Part shown: positions 4,992 to 11,811 of the stretch, piece after piece
How the letters are laid out: each line of letters begins with the position of its first letter
Position numbering within the stretch: position 1 is the first letter of the stretch
Source of the DNA: Spirochaetaceae bacterium
GTDB taxonomy: Bacteria; Spirochaetota; Spirochaetia; Treponematales; Breznakiellaceae
Length of the DNA stretch: 12,729 nucleotides
Direction of reading: 5' to 3'
Assembly (NCBI GenBank): GCA_031288215.1
Contig: JAITRV010000299.1
Coordinates: 1-12,729, forward strand
The notes under the pieces: generated by a model
Told to the model about the DNA's origin: nothing
Databases searched by the model: none
Seen by the model: the letters and a program-made list of their open reading frames with translations, nothing else
Translations under genes and position numbers: made by a program

Positions 4992-6529
4992 CCGGGCCCC
5001 CGATGCTTGCGGAAAAGGAGCCAGTCCCCGGATCCGTCGTGGACGCACCGGCTGTCCCGGACGCCGAGGCCCTCCAGGACGGCCTGGTAGTCCTCGGGGG
5101 CGGAACCGGCGGTGGTTTTTTCCCGGCTGATACTCCAGTCTTCCCCGTTGAGGGCGCTCATCTGCCGGTAAATTTCCTCCTTGAGGGCCGCCGAACCGTA
5201 GCCGCCCCCGATGATCGCCGCGCCCCCCGGAGCCAGGACCCGCCAGAGTTCCCGGAGGCTCCCCTCCTTCTCCCAGAACCAGAGGGCCCCCCGGCTGAGG
5301 ATCAGATCCGCGTAACCGGCGGGCAGGGGCAGGGCGTGAACGTCCGCCAGAAGGGTGCTGAAGCGGCTTTTTCCGGCGATCCGCTGTTCCGCCAGTTCCA
5401 GGGCATAGGGGTTCTTGTCTATCAGGACGATCTCCCCCTCAAAGCCCGCTTCCGCTACGGCCAGCCCCAGGTGCCCCCCCCCGCAGCCGACATCAAGGCC
5501 CCTCAGGGGCTTTTCTTGAAGCGATAGGGGGGGGTGCGGAAGGGCCGCGGCTCCGCCGGCATCTGATCGGGGGCGGTCCTGGTCTGCCAAGTCCAGGTCT
5601 GCCAGGTCCAGGAACCGCCGGGCGATGAGGGGGTAGATGGGGGCAAAGATCGTGCCGGCGATCCGGTCAAACTCTTCGGCCTTGGCCCGGTCCCGGCCGC
5701 CTGCCCCCGGAACGGCGGCCCCGGCTGTTCCGGCTTCCGGGGCGGCGCTGCCCGCACGGAAAGCCCCTCCGGGGCCGGGGTGGGGGACGCTGACCCGCTC
5801 TCCGGCGTCGAAAATGAAGATGCCGGGCTTTTCTCCCCGGACGATGGCGGCGCAGAGGGCCGGGTCGGTCACGACGAAGCCCTGGAGGTCCCGCACCCCC
5901 CAGTCAAAGAGGGCCGGGGCCAGGGAGACCGTGGGGCCCGCCATGATGAGGCCGGATTTCCGGGAGAGTTCCAGGAGCCGGGGCAGGGTCTTGTTGACCA
6001 GGGTAACGCCGGTGGCGAAGACGAAGTCCTGGAGGGGGAGGATGAATTCGCAGGCGGTATCGGGGTAGTCCCCGGGGCGGGGGCGTTTTTCCAGGATGGA
6101 GAGGTCGCAGATTTCCCCCAGGGTCTGTTCCAGGCGGAAGAAATGGCCGATGACGGCGACTTTTTTGCCGGCGACCCGGTCCTGCCAGGCGACAAAGGCT
6201 TCGACGTCTCCCCGGTCGCAGGCCTCGCGGACGATGTCATGCTCCGGGGAGTTCCAGTAGGCGTTGATCGCCGCCATGCCCAGGCTGGCCTCAAGGAAGT
6301 TCCAGGACTTTGCGAAGGCGGCCAATTCCGCCAGGGCCATACCCCGGCAGCCGGCGGCAGCGTTTTCCAGGGGCAGGCCGGCGGGGCGGTTCCCCTCGTG
6401 GACGGTCATGGCCAGCCCCACGGCGGCCCCGGATCGCACCATGGTCCACTGGTTCCCCAGGAAGGCCTCGTCCACGATACGCTCCGGGGGAATGGCGTCG
6501 ATCAAGGTGTCATAGAGTTCCCACATCAT
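4988..6529 (-). CDS. DUF4213-DUF364 (putative heavy-metal chelation) fused to a SAM methyltransferase
   Basis: A 513-residue three-part cytosolic protein. Residues 3-90 match the DUF4213 (enolase-N-like) pattern: WELYDTLIDAIP, GNQWTMVRSG and ASLGMAAINAYWN. Residues about 110-248 match the DUF364 (PF04016) Rossmann-like domain: KKVAVIGHF, FATGVTLVNKT and GPTVSLAPALFDWGV. The first DUF364 structure was proposed to have a heavy-metal-chelation role. An Ala/Gly/Pro-rich linker (250-284) leads to a class I SAM methyltransferase: motif I LDVGCGGGHLG (345-355), acidic IDKN (370-373), ADVHALPLPAGYADLILSRG (395-414) and LAPGG (432-436). The start at 6529 (or the next codon, 6526) overlaps the stop of a 26-codon frame. 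It overlaps the GTPase by 4 bp. It may modify or assemble a metal ligand; the methyl acceptor is unknown. Confidence 0.8.
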   Translation of the reverse strand: MMWELYDTLIDAIPPERIVDEAFLGNQWTMVRSGAAVGLAMTVHEGNRPAGLPLENAAAGCRGMALAELAAFAKSWNFLEASLGMAAINAYWNSPEHDIVREACDRGDVEAFVAWQDRVAGKKVAVIGHFFRLEQTLGEICDLSILEKRPRPGDYPDTACEFILPLQDFVFATGVTLVNKTLPRLLELSRKSGLIMAGPTVSLAPALFDWGVRDLQGFVVTDPALCAAIVRGEKPGIFIFDAGERVSVPHPGPGGAFRAGSAAPEAGTAGAAVPGAGGRDRAKAEEFDRIAGTIFAPIYPLIARRFLDLADLDLADQDRPRSDAGGAAALPHPPLSLQEKPLRGLDVGCGGGHLGLAVAEAGFEGEIVLIDKNPYALELAEQRIAGKSRFSTLLADVHALPLPAGYADLILSRGALWFWEKEGSLRELWRVLAPGGAAIIGGGYGSAALKEEIYRQMSALNGEDWSISREKTTAGSAPEDYQAVLEGLGVRDSRCVHDGSGDWLLFRKHRGPG

Positions 6530-6606
6530 CCGCCCCGCAGCCGGCTGATTTTGGAGGGGAGGAAACGGAAGCAGCGGCGGTCTTTGTATTCATCGTTGGC
6601 GATCAT
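6526..6606 (-). CDS. Small 26-residue ORF heading the metal-handling operon
   Basis: A short frame, MIANDEYKDRRC, followed by FRFLPSKISRLRGG, starts at 6606. AAGGAG lies five bases upstream (6612-6617), and the TGA overlaps the ATGATG start of the DUF4213-DUF364 fusion. The peptide is basic, with one cysteine and no transmembrane segment. It is the first ORF after a good promoter, so ribosomes should enter here and couple to the next gene. It may be a regulatory leader peptide, a true microprotein or simply an entry site. I do not recognise it. Confidence 0.55.
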   Translation of the reverse strand: MIANDEYKDRRCFRFLPSKISRLRGG

Positions 6607-6623
6607 TGGGTCTCCTTGTTTTG

Positions 6624-6652
6624 AGTATACCCGTCATGATGATCGGGGGCAA
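6624..6652 (-). promoter_or_regulatory. Promoter of the minus-strand metal-handling operon
   Basis: On the minus strand TTGCCC (6652-6647), a 17-bp spacer and TATACT (6629-6624) form a plausible sigma70 promoter. The predicted start is near 6617, giving a leader of only about 11 nt, so control should act on the DNA rather than by riboswitch. The spacer contains an imperfect dyad, CCCG...CGGG (6630-6647), that could be an operator. Confidence 0.55.
6630..6647. promoter_or_regulatory. Candidate operator dyad between -35 and -10
   Basis: CCCGTCATGATGATCGGG is an imperfect inverted repeat: CCCG/CGGG outer arms and CAT/ATG inner arms, with one unpaired base. It fills the promoter spacer. No regulator gene is in the window, so the binding factor is unknown. 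Confidence 0.3.
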
Positions 6653-6840
6653 GGGGCAGGGATGCAAAACCAAAAAAAACAAGCGTTTCAGGGGATATTT
6701 TTTTAGAAAACCGATAAAAACATGACTAAAACGACCATATACATCAAAAGAAATTTAATGATAAGCAAAACAAAGGGCGAACAAAATCGCGGATTTCAAA
6801 TGAACCGACCGGAAACGGGGGATTGCGTTTTTGCAAAATC
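6653..6840. other. AT-rich divergent intergenic region
   Basis: Between the two divergent promoters lies about 190 bp of AT-rich sequence with a T run near 6708 and several A runs. A weak hairpin, TTGC/GCAA (around 6823-6836), sits just before the plus-strand -35. No frame with a ribosome site, no tRNA and no repeat was found. It probably holds regulator-binding or curvature sequence, but nothing specific can be named. Confidence 0.4.
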
Positions 6841-6870
6841 TTGACAATCCGACATACGTTATGATACAAT
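6841..6870 (+). promoter_or_regulatory. Strong promoter of the FecBCD/BtuFCD-type operon
   Basis: Perfect -35 TTGACA (6841-6846), an 18-bp spacer and TACAAT (6865-6870) preceded by TGA give an extended -10. Transcription should start near 6877, and GGAGGG (6882-6887) follows at once, so the leader is about 14 nt. The architecture closely resembles that at 2437-2465. Confidence 0.75.
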
Positions 6871-6890
6871 TCGTTTTACTTGGAGGGTAT

Positions 6891-7970
6891 ATGAAATATC
6901 GTATTAAATTTATCAGTTTTGTTCTGTTTCTCTTTATCGCGCTGAACCTCAACGCCGCCCCCCGCAGGGATGCCCCCGCCGCTCCCGCGCCTGAAACCCG
7001 GCTTTTCACCGATTCGGCGGGAAGGCAGGTGGAACTGCCGCGGACCATCCGGCGGATCGTCCCCTCGGGCTCCCTGGCCCAGATGTTTCTCCTGGCCATA
7101 GCCCCGGATATGATCTGCGCGGTTTCCTTCGCCTATAGCAGTGATGAAGCGGAGTTCGTTCCTCCCTATTTTGCGCAGCTTCCCGTGGTGGGGCAGTTTT
7201 ACGGCGCGGCGAACCTCAACCCCGAGGAGATCGCCCGGATCGGCCCCGACGTGGTCATCGACATAGGGGAACCCAAGGACACCATCGCCCGGGATATGGA
7301 CGATATTGCCGCCTCCATCGGTATTCCGACGATCCATATCACCGCCACCTTGCGGTCCACTCCCCAGGCATTCCGGACCCTGGGGAAACTCCTGGGCAGG
7401 GACGAGCAGGGGGAGGCCCTGGCCCGGTTCTGTGAAAAGACCCTGGCCTCCGCCGAAGGGATCGTCTCCCAGGTGGGGAACCGCAAGAAGTCCGTGCTCT
7501 ACTGTCTGGGACCGTCGGGGCTCAACGTCCTGGCCAAGGGGACCTTCCACACCGAAGTCCTGGACTGGATGGCCGATAACCGGGCGGTGGTGGATAACCC
7601 CTCCTCCCGGGGCAGCGGGAACGAGGCGAACCTTGAACAGATCCTCCTCTGGGACCCCGAGGTGATCCTCTTCGGCCCCGGCAGCATCTACCCCGCCGCC
7701 GCCGCCGACCCCTCCTGGAACAAACTCCGGGCTATCCGCGGCAACGCCTACTACGAGGTCCCCCTGGGACCCTATAACTGGATGGGGATGCCCCCTTCGA
7801 TCAACCGCTACCTCGGGATGCTCTGGCTGGGCACGATCCTCTACCCGGAATACGCCGCCTACGACCTCTATACCGAGACCGCGGAATACTACCGCCTCTT
7901 TTACAGCCACGAGCTTTCCCGGGAGCAGTTCGGCCGGCTCACCGCCCGCAGCCGCCTGGCTCCCCGCTAG
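6891..7970 (+). CDS. Periplasmic substrate-binding protein of a FecBCD/BtuFCD-type importer
   Basis: A 359-residue secreted binding protein of the class III (TroA/BtuF/FepB-like) fold. The signal peptide MKYRIKF...LNLNA is followed by a Pro/Ala-rich stretch; there is no lipobox cysteine, so it should be soluble in the periplasm. The first lobe has FTDSAGRQVELP and a RRIVPSG strand, then ANLNPEEIARIGPDVVIDIG, a classic motif of the family. The second lobe has the NLEQILLWDPEVILF strand. GPYNWMGMPPSINRYLG near the C-terminus resembles binding proteins of the MolA/HemV-2-like branch, which includes molybdate/tungstate as well as iron or haem binders. The start at 6891 has GGAGGG four bases upstream; an upstream ATG at 6861 in another frame falls within the -10. 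First gene of a three-gene importer operon. Substrate undecided: metal chelate, corrinoid or oxyanion. Confidence 0.88.
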   Translation: MKYRIKFISFVLFLFIALNLNAAPRRDAPAAPAPETRLFTDSAGRQVELPRTIRRIVPSGSLAQMFLLAIAPDMICAVSFAYSSDEAEFVPPYFAQLPVVGQFYGAANLNPEEIARIGPDVVIDIGEPKDTIARDMDDIAASIGIPTIHITATLRSTPQAFRTLGKLLGRDEQGEALARFCEKTLASAEGIVSQVGNRKKSVLYCLGPSGLNVLAKGTFHTEVLDWMADNRAVVDNPSSRGSGNEANLEQILLWDPEVILFGPGSIYPAAAADPSWNKLRAIRGNAYYEVPLGPYNWMGMPPSINRYLGMLWLGTILYPEYAAYDLYTETAEYYRLFYSHELSREQFGRLTARSRLAPR

Positions 7971-9011
7971 ATGCCGGACCGGAGGCCGGAGGGTCCGCGG
8001 CCCGCATCAGGGCCGGGGGCGGTGGCGATCCTGAGCGTCCTTTTGGTTGCGGCGGTGCTGGTATCAGCGTCCCTGGGCCGCTACCCCATTCCCCTGGGGG
8101 ACCTCATCGCCCGGATCTTCGGGACCCCCTTCGCCAGTGCCCGGATGGAGGCGGTCTTCTTCAACGTGCGGGCCCCCCGGATCATCATGGCCTGCCTCGT
8201 GGGGACCTCCCTGGCCGCGGCCGGGGCCAGTTATCAGGGGGTGTTTCAGAACCCCCTGGCCGCGCCGGATATCCTGGGGGCTTCCAGCGGCGCCGCCACC
8301 GGGGCCACCCTGGCGATCCTGCTCCGGCTGCCGGGCTACCTCATCACCGCCTTCGCCTTCTGCGCCAGCCTCATCACCATAAGCCTCGTGATGTTCGTCG
8401 GGGACCGGGCCCGGGGTAGAAAAATCACCGGCCTCATCCTGGCGGGGCTCATGATATCCTCCCTCCACAACGCCGCCAATTCCTTTATGAAACTCGTGGC
8501 GGACCCCAACAACGTGCTGCCGGAGATCGTGTACTGGCTCATGGGCTCCCTGGCAAAGACCAAGCCCTCGGACCTTTCCTTTGTGATCATCCCCATGACG
8601 GTGGGACTGGTCCCCCTCTTTATCTTCCGCTGGCGGATCAACCTCCTCACCCTGAGCGAAGAAGAGGCCCAGTCCATGGGCGTGAATGTCCGCGCTACCC
8701 GTGCCCTGGTTATCGTCTGCTCGACCCTCATCACCGCCGCCTCGGTCTCCGTCAGCGGCATCATCGGCTGGGCCGGGCTCGTGATACCCCATCTGACCCG
8801 GCGGCTCGTGGGCAACAACTACCAGGACCTCATGCCCGTTTCCATGCTTTTCGGCGCCATCTTCCTCCTCATGATCGACAACGTGTCCCGCAACCTCTTT
8901 GCCACGGAGATCCCCCTGGGCATCCTCACCTCCCTCGTGGGGGCCCCCTTCTTCCTCTGGCTCATCACCGCCAAAGGCGGTTCTTTCGAAACAAGCGGGG
9001 CGTCGTCGTGA
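7971..9011 (+). CDS. FecCD/BtuC-family ABC permease
   Basis: A 346-residue integral membrane protein of the FecCD family, with about ten hydrophobic segments after a short basic Pro-rich N-terminus. It forms a homodimeric pore for iron-siderophore, haem, cobalamin or molybdate import. Typical segments are NVRAPRIIMACLVGTSLAAA (about 64-83), the QNPLAAPDILGASSGA loop (about 91-106), a YWLMGSLAKTKPSDL region, and the ATPase-contact region WAGLVIPHLTRRLVG followed by PLGILTSLVGAPFFLWLI at the C-terminus. The ATG directly follows the TAG of the binding-protein gene and has no strong ribosome site of its own, so translation is probably coupled. Length is normal for the family. Confidence 0.93.
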   Translation: MPDRRPEGPRPASGPGAVAILSVLLVAAVLVSASLGRYPIPLGDLIARIFGTPFASARMEAVFFNVRAPRIIMACLVGTSLAAAGASYQGVFQNPLAAPDILGASSGAATGATLAILLRLPGYLITAFAFCASLITISLVMFVGDRARGRKITGLILAGLMISSLHNAANSFMKLVADPNNVLPEIVYWLMGSLAKTKPSDLSFVIIPMTVGLVPLFIFRWRINLLTLSEEEAQSMGVNVRATRALVIVCSTLITAASVSVSGIIGWAGLVIPHLTRRLVGNNYQDLMPVSMLFGAIFLLMIDNVSRNLFATEIPLGILTSLVGAPFFLWLITAKGGSFETSGASS

Positions 9012-9889
9012 CGGCCGCCGCCCCGTTTGCTTCGAAGAAACCCCCGCTGGGGGCGAGCTTAGAGGTCCGGGGACTGGGCTTTGCCTATGGGGATCGGGTG
9101 ATACTCCGGGACCTTGATTTCTCCCTTCATCCGGGGGAACTCCTGGGGGTGCTGGGCCCCAACGGGGCGGGAAAGAGCACCCTGTTCCGGTGCATCCTGG
9201 GCCTGGAGCGGCGTTATTCCGGCCAGGTGCTGCTGGAGGGCGGCGACATTCGGCAGAAAAGCCCCCGGCTCATGGCCCGGACCATCGCCTACGTGCCCCA
9301 AACCCATCACCCTTCGTTCAATTACTCGGTCATGGATATGGTCCTCATGGGCACCGCCGCCCAGGGCAAGGACTGGGCAAGCCCGGACTCCCGGCAGAAG
9401 CGGAACGCCCGGGAAGCCCTGGACCGGCTGGGTATCGCGGATTTCGGAAAACGGGACTTTATCCGTCTAAGCGGCGGCGAGCAGCAGTTGGTCCTGATTG
9501 CCCGGGCCCTGGCCCAGCAGGCAAGGCTCCTTGTGCTGGACGAGCCCACCGCCAACCTGGATTACGGCAACCAGATCCGGGTCCTCCTTCACATTCGGGC
9601 CCTGAGCCGTCAGGGCTACAGCATCATCATGAGTACCCACAACCCGGAACACGCCTTTCTTTTTACCCACCGCCTGCTGGCCCTCCACGACCGCGCCATC
9701 GCCGCCGCCGGCCCCCCCGCGCAGGTCCTCACCGCCGGCCTTATCCGCACCCTCTACAACGTGGAGGTCCGGCTGTACGAGGACGAAGGCGGGATGCGCT
9801 GCATCCCCGTACTGCCCCCGGACCCGGAGGCTACTGCCGGGATTGACTCTTCCAGACCTGGCTGTCTTCAAAGCCGTTTATCGTCTTGA
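9008..9889 (+). CDS. FecE/BtuD-type ABC ATPase
   Basis: A 293-residue ATPase that powers the adjacent permease. It carries Walker A GPNGAGKS (50-57), a Q-loop at YVPQTHHPSF (Gln98), signature LSGGE (154-158), Walker B LLVLDEP (174-180) and His211 in the H-loop (MSTHNPEH). GTG at 9008 overlaps the permease stop by 4 bp (GTGA), which fixes the start. The last 20 or so residues, after VLPPDPEATAGI, look unstructured and are encoded in a 59-bp overlap with the convergent SPOR gene. No terminator is visible between them. The C-terminal tail is probably a by-product of the late stop rather than a domain. Confidence 0.93.
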   Translation: MTAAAPFASKKPPLGASLEVRGLGFAYGDRVILRDLDFSLHPGELLGVLGPNGAGKSTLFRCILGLERRYSGQVLLEGGDIRQKSPRLMARTIAYVPQTHHPSFNYSVMDMVLMGTAAQGKDWASPDSRQKRNAREALDRLGIADFGKRDFIRLSGGEQQLVLIARALAQQARLLVLDEPTANLDYGNQIRVLLHIRALSRQGYSIIMSTHNPEHAFLFTHRLLALHDRAIAAAGPPAQVLTAGLIRTLYNVEVRLYEDEGGMRCIPVLPPDPEATAGIDSSRPGCLQSRLSS

Positions 9890-11159
9890 TAAGGGCCAGC
9901 CAGTAATCGGCCTCACGGGGGGACGTATAGGGGCCAAGACGGACCCGGTAGAAGATCTTCCCGTCCACATTCCGGTTTTCAACAATCGAGGTGATTCCCT
10001 TGGAAGCCAAAATTTCCTTGACCCCCTCGGCCTTGTTCTGGGTGGAAAACGATCCGGTTTGGACCCAATAGGTATCGTACACCCTGGCCTGGGCCGGTAC
10101 TGCCGGCGCGCTCCCCGGCGGCGTCCGGGCCGGAGCTTTGGCGGCGGCGGACCGGGTGGTCCCGGAGGTAGCGGCCGGCCGGGAGCTTCCCGTGGAAGCG
10201 CCCCGCTCCGGCGGCTTTGCGGCGGTGGAGCGGGAAGATTCCGGGGCGGCGGAGCGGGACCCTGCCGGGGACGATGAAGTCCCGGAGGCCGCTGCCGGGG
10301 ACCGGGAGCCTCCCGTGGAAGCGCCCCGCTCCGGCGGCCGTGCGGCGGCGGACCAGGGGGGTTCCGGGGCGGAGCGGGGCCCTGCCGGGGACGTCCCGTA
10401 GAGGGCCGCCGGGGGCCGGGAGCCTCCCGTGGAAGCGCCCCGTTCCGGCGGCCGTGCGGCGGCGGACCAGGAGGGGGCCGGGGCCCCTCCCGAGGGCGCG
10501 GCCTGGGGAAGACCGGCCGCGGAGGGGGCTGAGTCCCGGGGGGTTCCCCTCAAGAGGGGGATCGCGGTCCGGGGCCTTTCCGCCCCCGGCTCCCGGGGAA
10601 CGGTGAAAACCGGGACGGGTATTTCCGTGGGCCCGGGCCACAAGGAGGGAATCGCCGGGCTTCCGGCGGGAGGCCGGGAAGCTTCCGCCCCGTATCCTCC
10701 GGCGGCAGCCTCCGGGACTCCCCCGGAGGGCCGGGAAGACTGCGCCCCGCTGCTCTGGCCGGAAGAATTTGACGGGGGAATGCTGATAACCAGTTGCGTA
10801 CCGGTATCACCGGGGATTCGCCCTATCGTGAGGGGATCCCCGTTTATATAGATATTATTTTCCTGAATGGAGGTATTGGCCGCCGGAGGAACCGAAGGGG
10901 TCTGTAAATTTTGGATCTCGGCGGGATTTCGTACCAGTTCCACCGGATCCACCAGGGCGGCGGGTTCTTCGGGAAAATCCCGGAGGGTCCCCACGGGAAT
11001 CGGCGGTTCCCGATTACCGGATGCGATGCGGATGGCGGAATCGCTCCTGCGGGGAGAAAAAACCAATATGGAAGCCCCGATAATTATCACCAGAAAGATC
11101 CCCACCGAGATTGAAACGAGTAATAATTTTTTCTTTTCTAAAATAGCATTACTTATCAT
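9831..11159 (-). CDS. SPOR-domain membrane protein with Pro/Ala/Ser/Gly-rich repeat linker
   Basis: A 442-residue bitopic envelope protein. A basic LEKKK precedes one transmembrane helix (about 12-34), so the bulk is periplasmic. Residues about 35-360 are low-complexity and rich in Pro, Ala, Ser, Gly and Arg, with three near-identical units around PPERGASTG. A C-terminal SPOR domain (about 364-440) has the characteristic YWVQTGSFSTQNKAEGVKE start and FYRVRLGPYTSPREA, and would bind denuded glycan strands at division or remodelling sites. The ATG at 11159 lies 4 bp past the coaE stop with AAGG/AGG upstream, making it third in a polA-coaE-SPOR operon. The 3' end overlaps the convergent ABC ATPase gene. 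The SPOR call is strong; the precise cellular role is inferred. Confidence 0.87.
   Translation of the reverse strand: MISNAILEKKKLLLVSISVGIFLVIIIGASILVFSPRRSDSAIRIASGNREPPIPVGTLRDFPEEPAALVDPVELVRNPAEIQNLQTPSVPPAANTSIQENNIYINGDPLTIGRIPGDTGTQLVISIPPSNSSGQSSGAQSSRPSGGVPEAAAGGYGAEASRPPAGSPAIPSLWPGPTEIPVPVFTVPREPGAERPRTAIPLLRGTPRDSAPSAAGLPQAAPSGGAPAPSWSAAARPPERGASTGGSRPPAALYGTSPAGPRSAPEPPWSAAARPPERGASTGGSRSPAAASGTSSSPAGSRSAAPESSRSTAAKPPERGASTGSSRPAATSGTTRSAAAKAPARTPPGSAPAVPAQARVYDTYWVQTGSFSTQNKAEGVKEILASKGITSIVENRNVDGKIFYRVRLGPYTSPREADYWLALIKTINGFEDSQVWKSQSRQ
10138..10478 (-). repeat. Three tandem coding repeats in the SPOR-protein linker
   Basis: Three copies of a unit of about 38-41 codons share the core SAAARPPERGASTGGSR. 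Near-identical DNA (CGTGGAAGCGCCCCG, one base variant) recurs at about 10191, 10314 and 10428, spaced 123 and 114 bp apart, both multiples of three. The last copy in protein order is the most diverged. Copy-number change here would keep frame and alter the length of the periplasmic tether. Confidence 0.75.
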
Positions 11160-11163
11160 CCTT

Positions 11164-11805
11164 TTACCTTACCCCTTCCCGGGCCAGGATGGTATCAATC
11201 CGGCGCTCCAGGCTCCTCAGACGGCGCCGGGAACAGAAGCCGGAAAGCCCCCGGTTATATACCCTGTAAATATCGGCATTTTTGGACAAATATTGAGGGA
11301 TGAATTGCTTTTGACTGTGCAGGCGTTTGAGGATCTCAGCGAAGGGCAGCCGGTCCCGCCGGCGGGCCCGGAGCAACCGGGTGATCCAGGGGGCTTCCAC
11401 CAGGATGATGAAGGCCAGGCTGCCGAAGGAAGATGACCGGTGGAGCAGGGCCGCGTTGATCACGCAGGGCCCCCGGCAGCGCGCTATCCACCGGTCGGTG
11501 AGGCGGTTCACCTCGGGGTGGACGATTCCTTCCAGGGCGGCCAGTTCGGCGGCCTTGCCGAAGACCTTCGCCCCCAGGGCCCGGCGGTCTATCCTGCCGT
11601 CCTCCCCGATAAGGCCGGGGCCGAACCGGGCGATGACGGCGTCCTTCTCCAGTTCCAGGGCCTCGTGGCCCAGCTTGTCCACGTCCAGCACCGGCAGGCC
11701 CCGCTCCTCCAGGAGCCGGGCCACGTGGTTCTTCCCCGCGCAGTACACCCCGGTGAGGCCGATCACCGGAACCGGAAACTCCCCCCGCGCCCCGCTTTTC
11801 CCCAT
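11164..11805 (-). CDS. coaE: Dephospho-CoA kinase
   Basis: A 213-residue P-loop kinase catalysing the last step of coenzyme A synthesis (ATP-dependent phosphorylation of the ribose 3'-OH of dephospho-CoA) in the cytosol. It has IGLTGVYCAGKN (15-26) as P-loop, VLDVDKLGHEAL (39-50) matching the family's D-x-D/HE substrate region, VHPEVNRL for the usual HP segment and ADIYRVYNRG near the C-terminus. The Walker A Ser/Thr after Lys25 is replaced by Asn26, unlike most CoaE. The start at 11805 is the first ATG after the polA stop, six bases away; the ribosome site is weak, suggesting coupling. The N-terminal MGKSGARGEF is longer than usual. Second in the polA-coaE-SPOR operon. Confidence 0.9.
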   Translation of the reverse strand: MGKSGARGEFPVPVIGLTGVYCAGKNHVARLLEERGLPVLDVDKLGHEALELEKDAVIARFGPGLIGEDGRIDRRALGAKVFGKAAELAALEGIVHPEVNRLTDRWIARCRGPCVINAALLHRSSSFGSLAFIILVEAPWITRLLRARRRDRLPFAEILKRLHSQKQFIPQYLSKNADIYRVYNRGLSGFCSRRRLRSLERRIDTILAREGVR

Positions 11806-11811
11806 AGGCGG

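Noticed and set aside
5780..6706. 308-codon plus-strand frame opposite the DUF364 fusion
   Set aside because: Composition (Gly/Asp/Glu/Val) is typical of antisense reading of GC-rich coding DNA, and the opposite strand has clear domains.
6653..6840. Riboswitch or small RNA in the divergent spacer
   Set aside because: Both predicted transcripts start only 11-14 nt before their first ribosome-binding start, and the spacer lacks a strong stem followed by a T run.
6876..7910. 344-codon minus-strand frame opposite the importer binding protein
   Set aside because: Gly/His/Asp-rich antisense shadow of a well-recognised secreted binding protein; no ribosome site or family pattern.
8064..8792. 242-codon minus-strand frame opposite the permease
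   Set aside because: His/Gly/Glu-rich mirror of a FecCD permease; no start signal.
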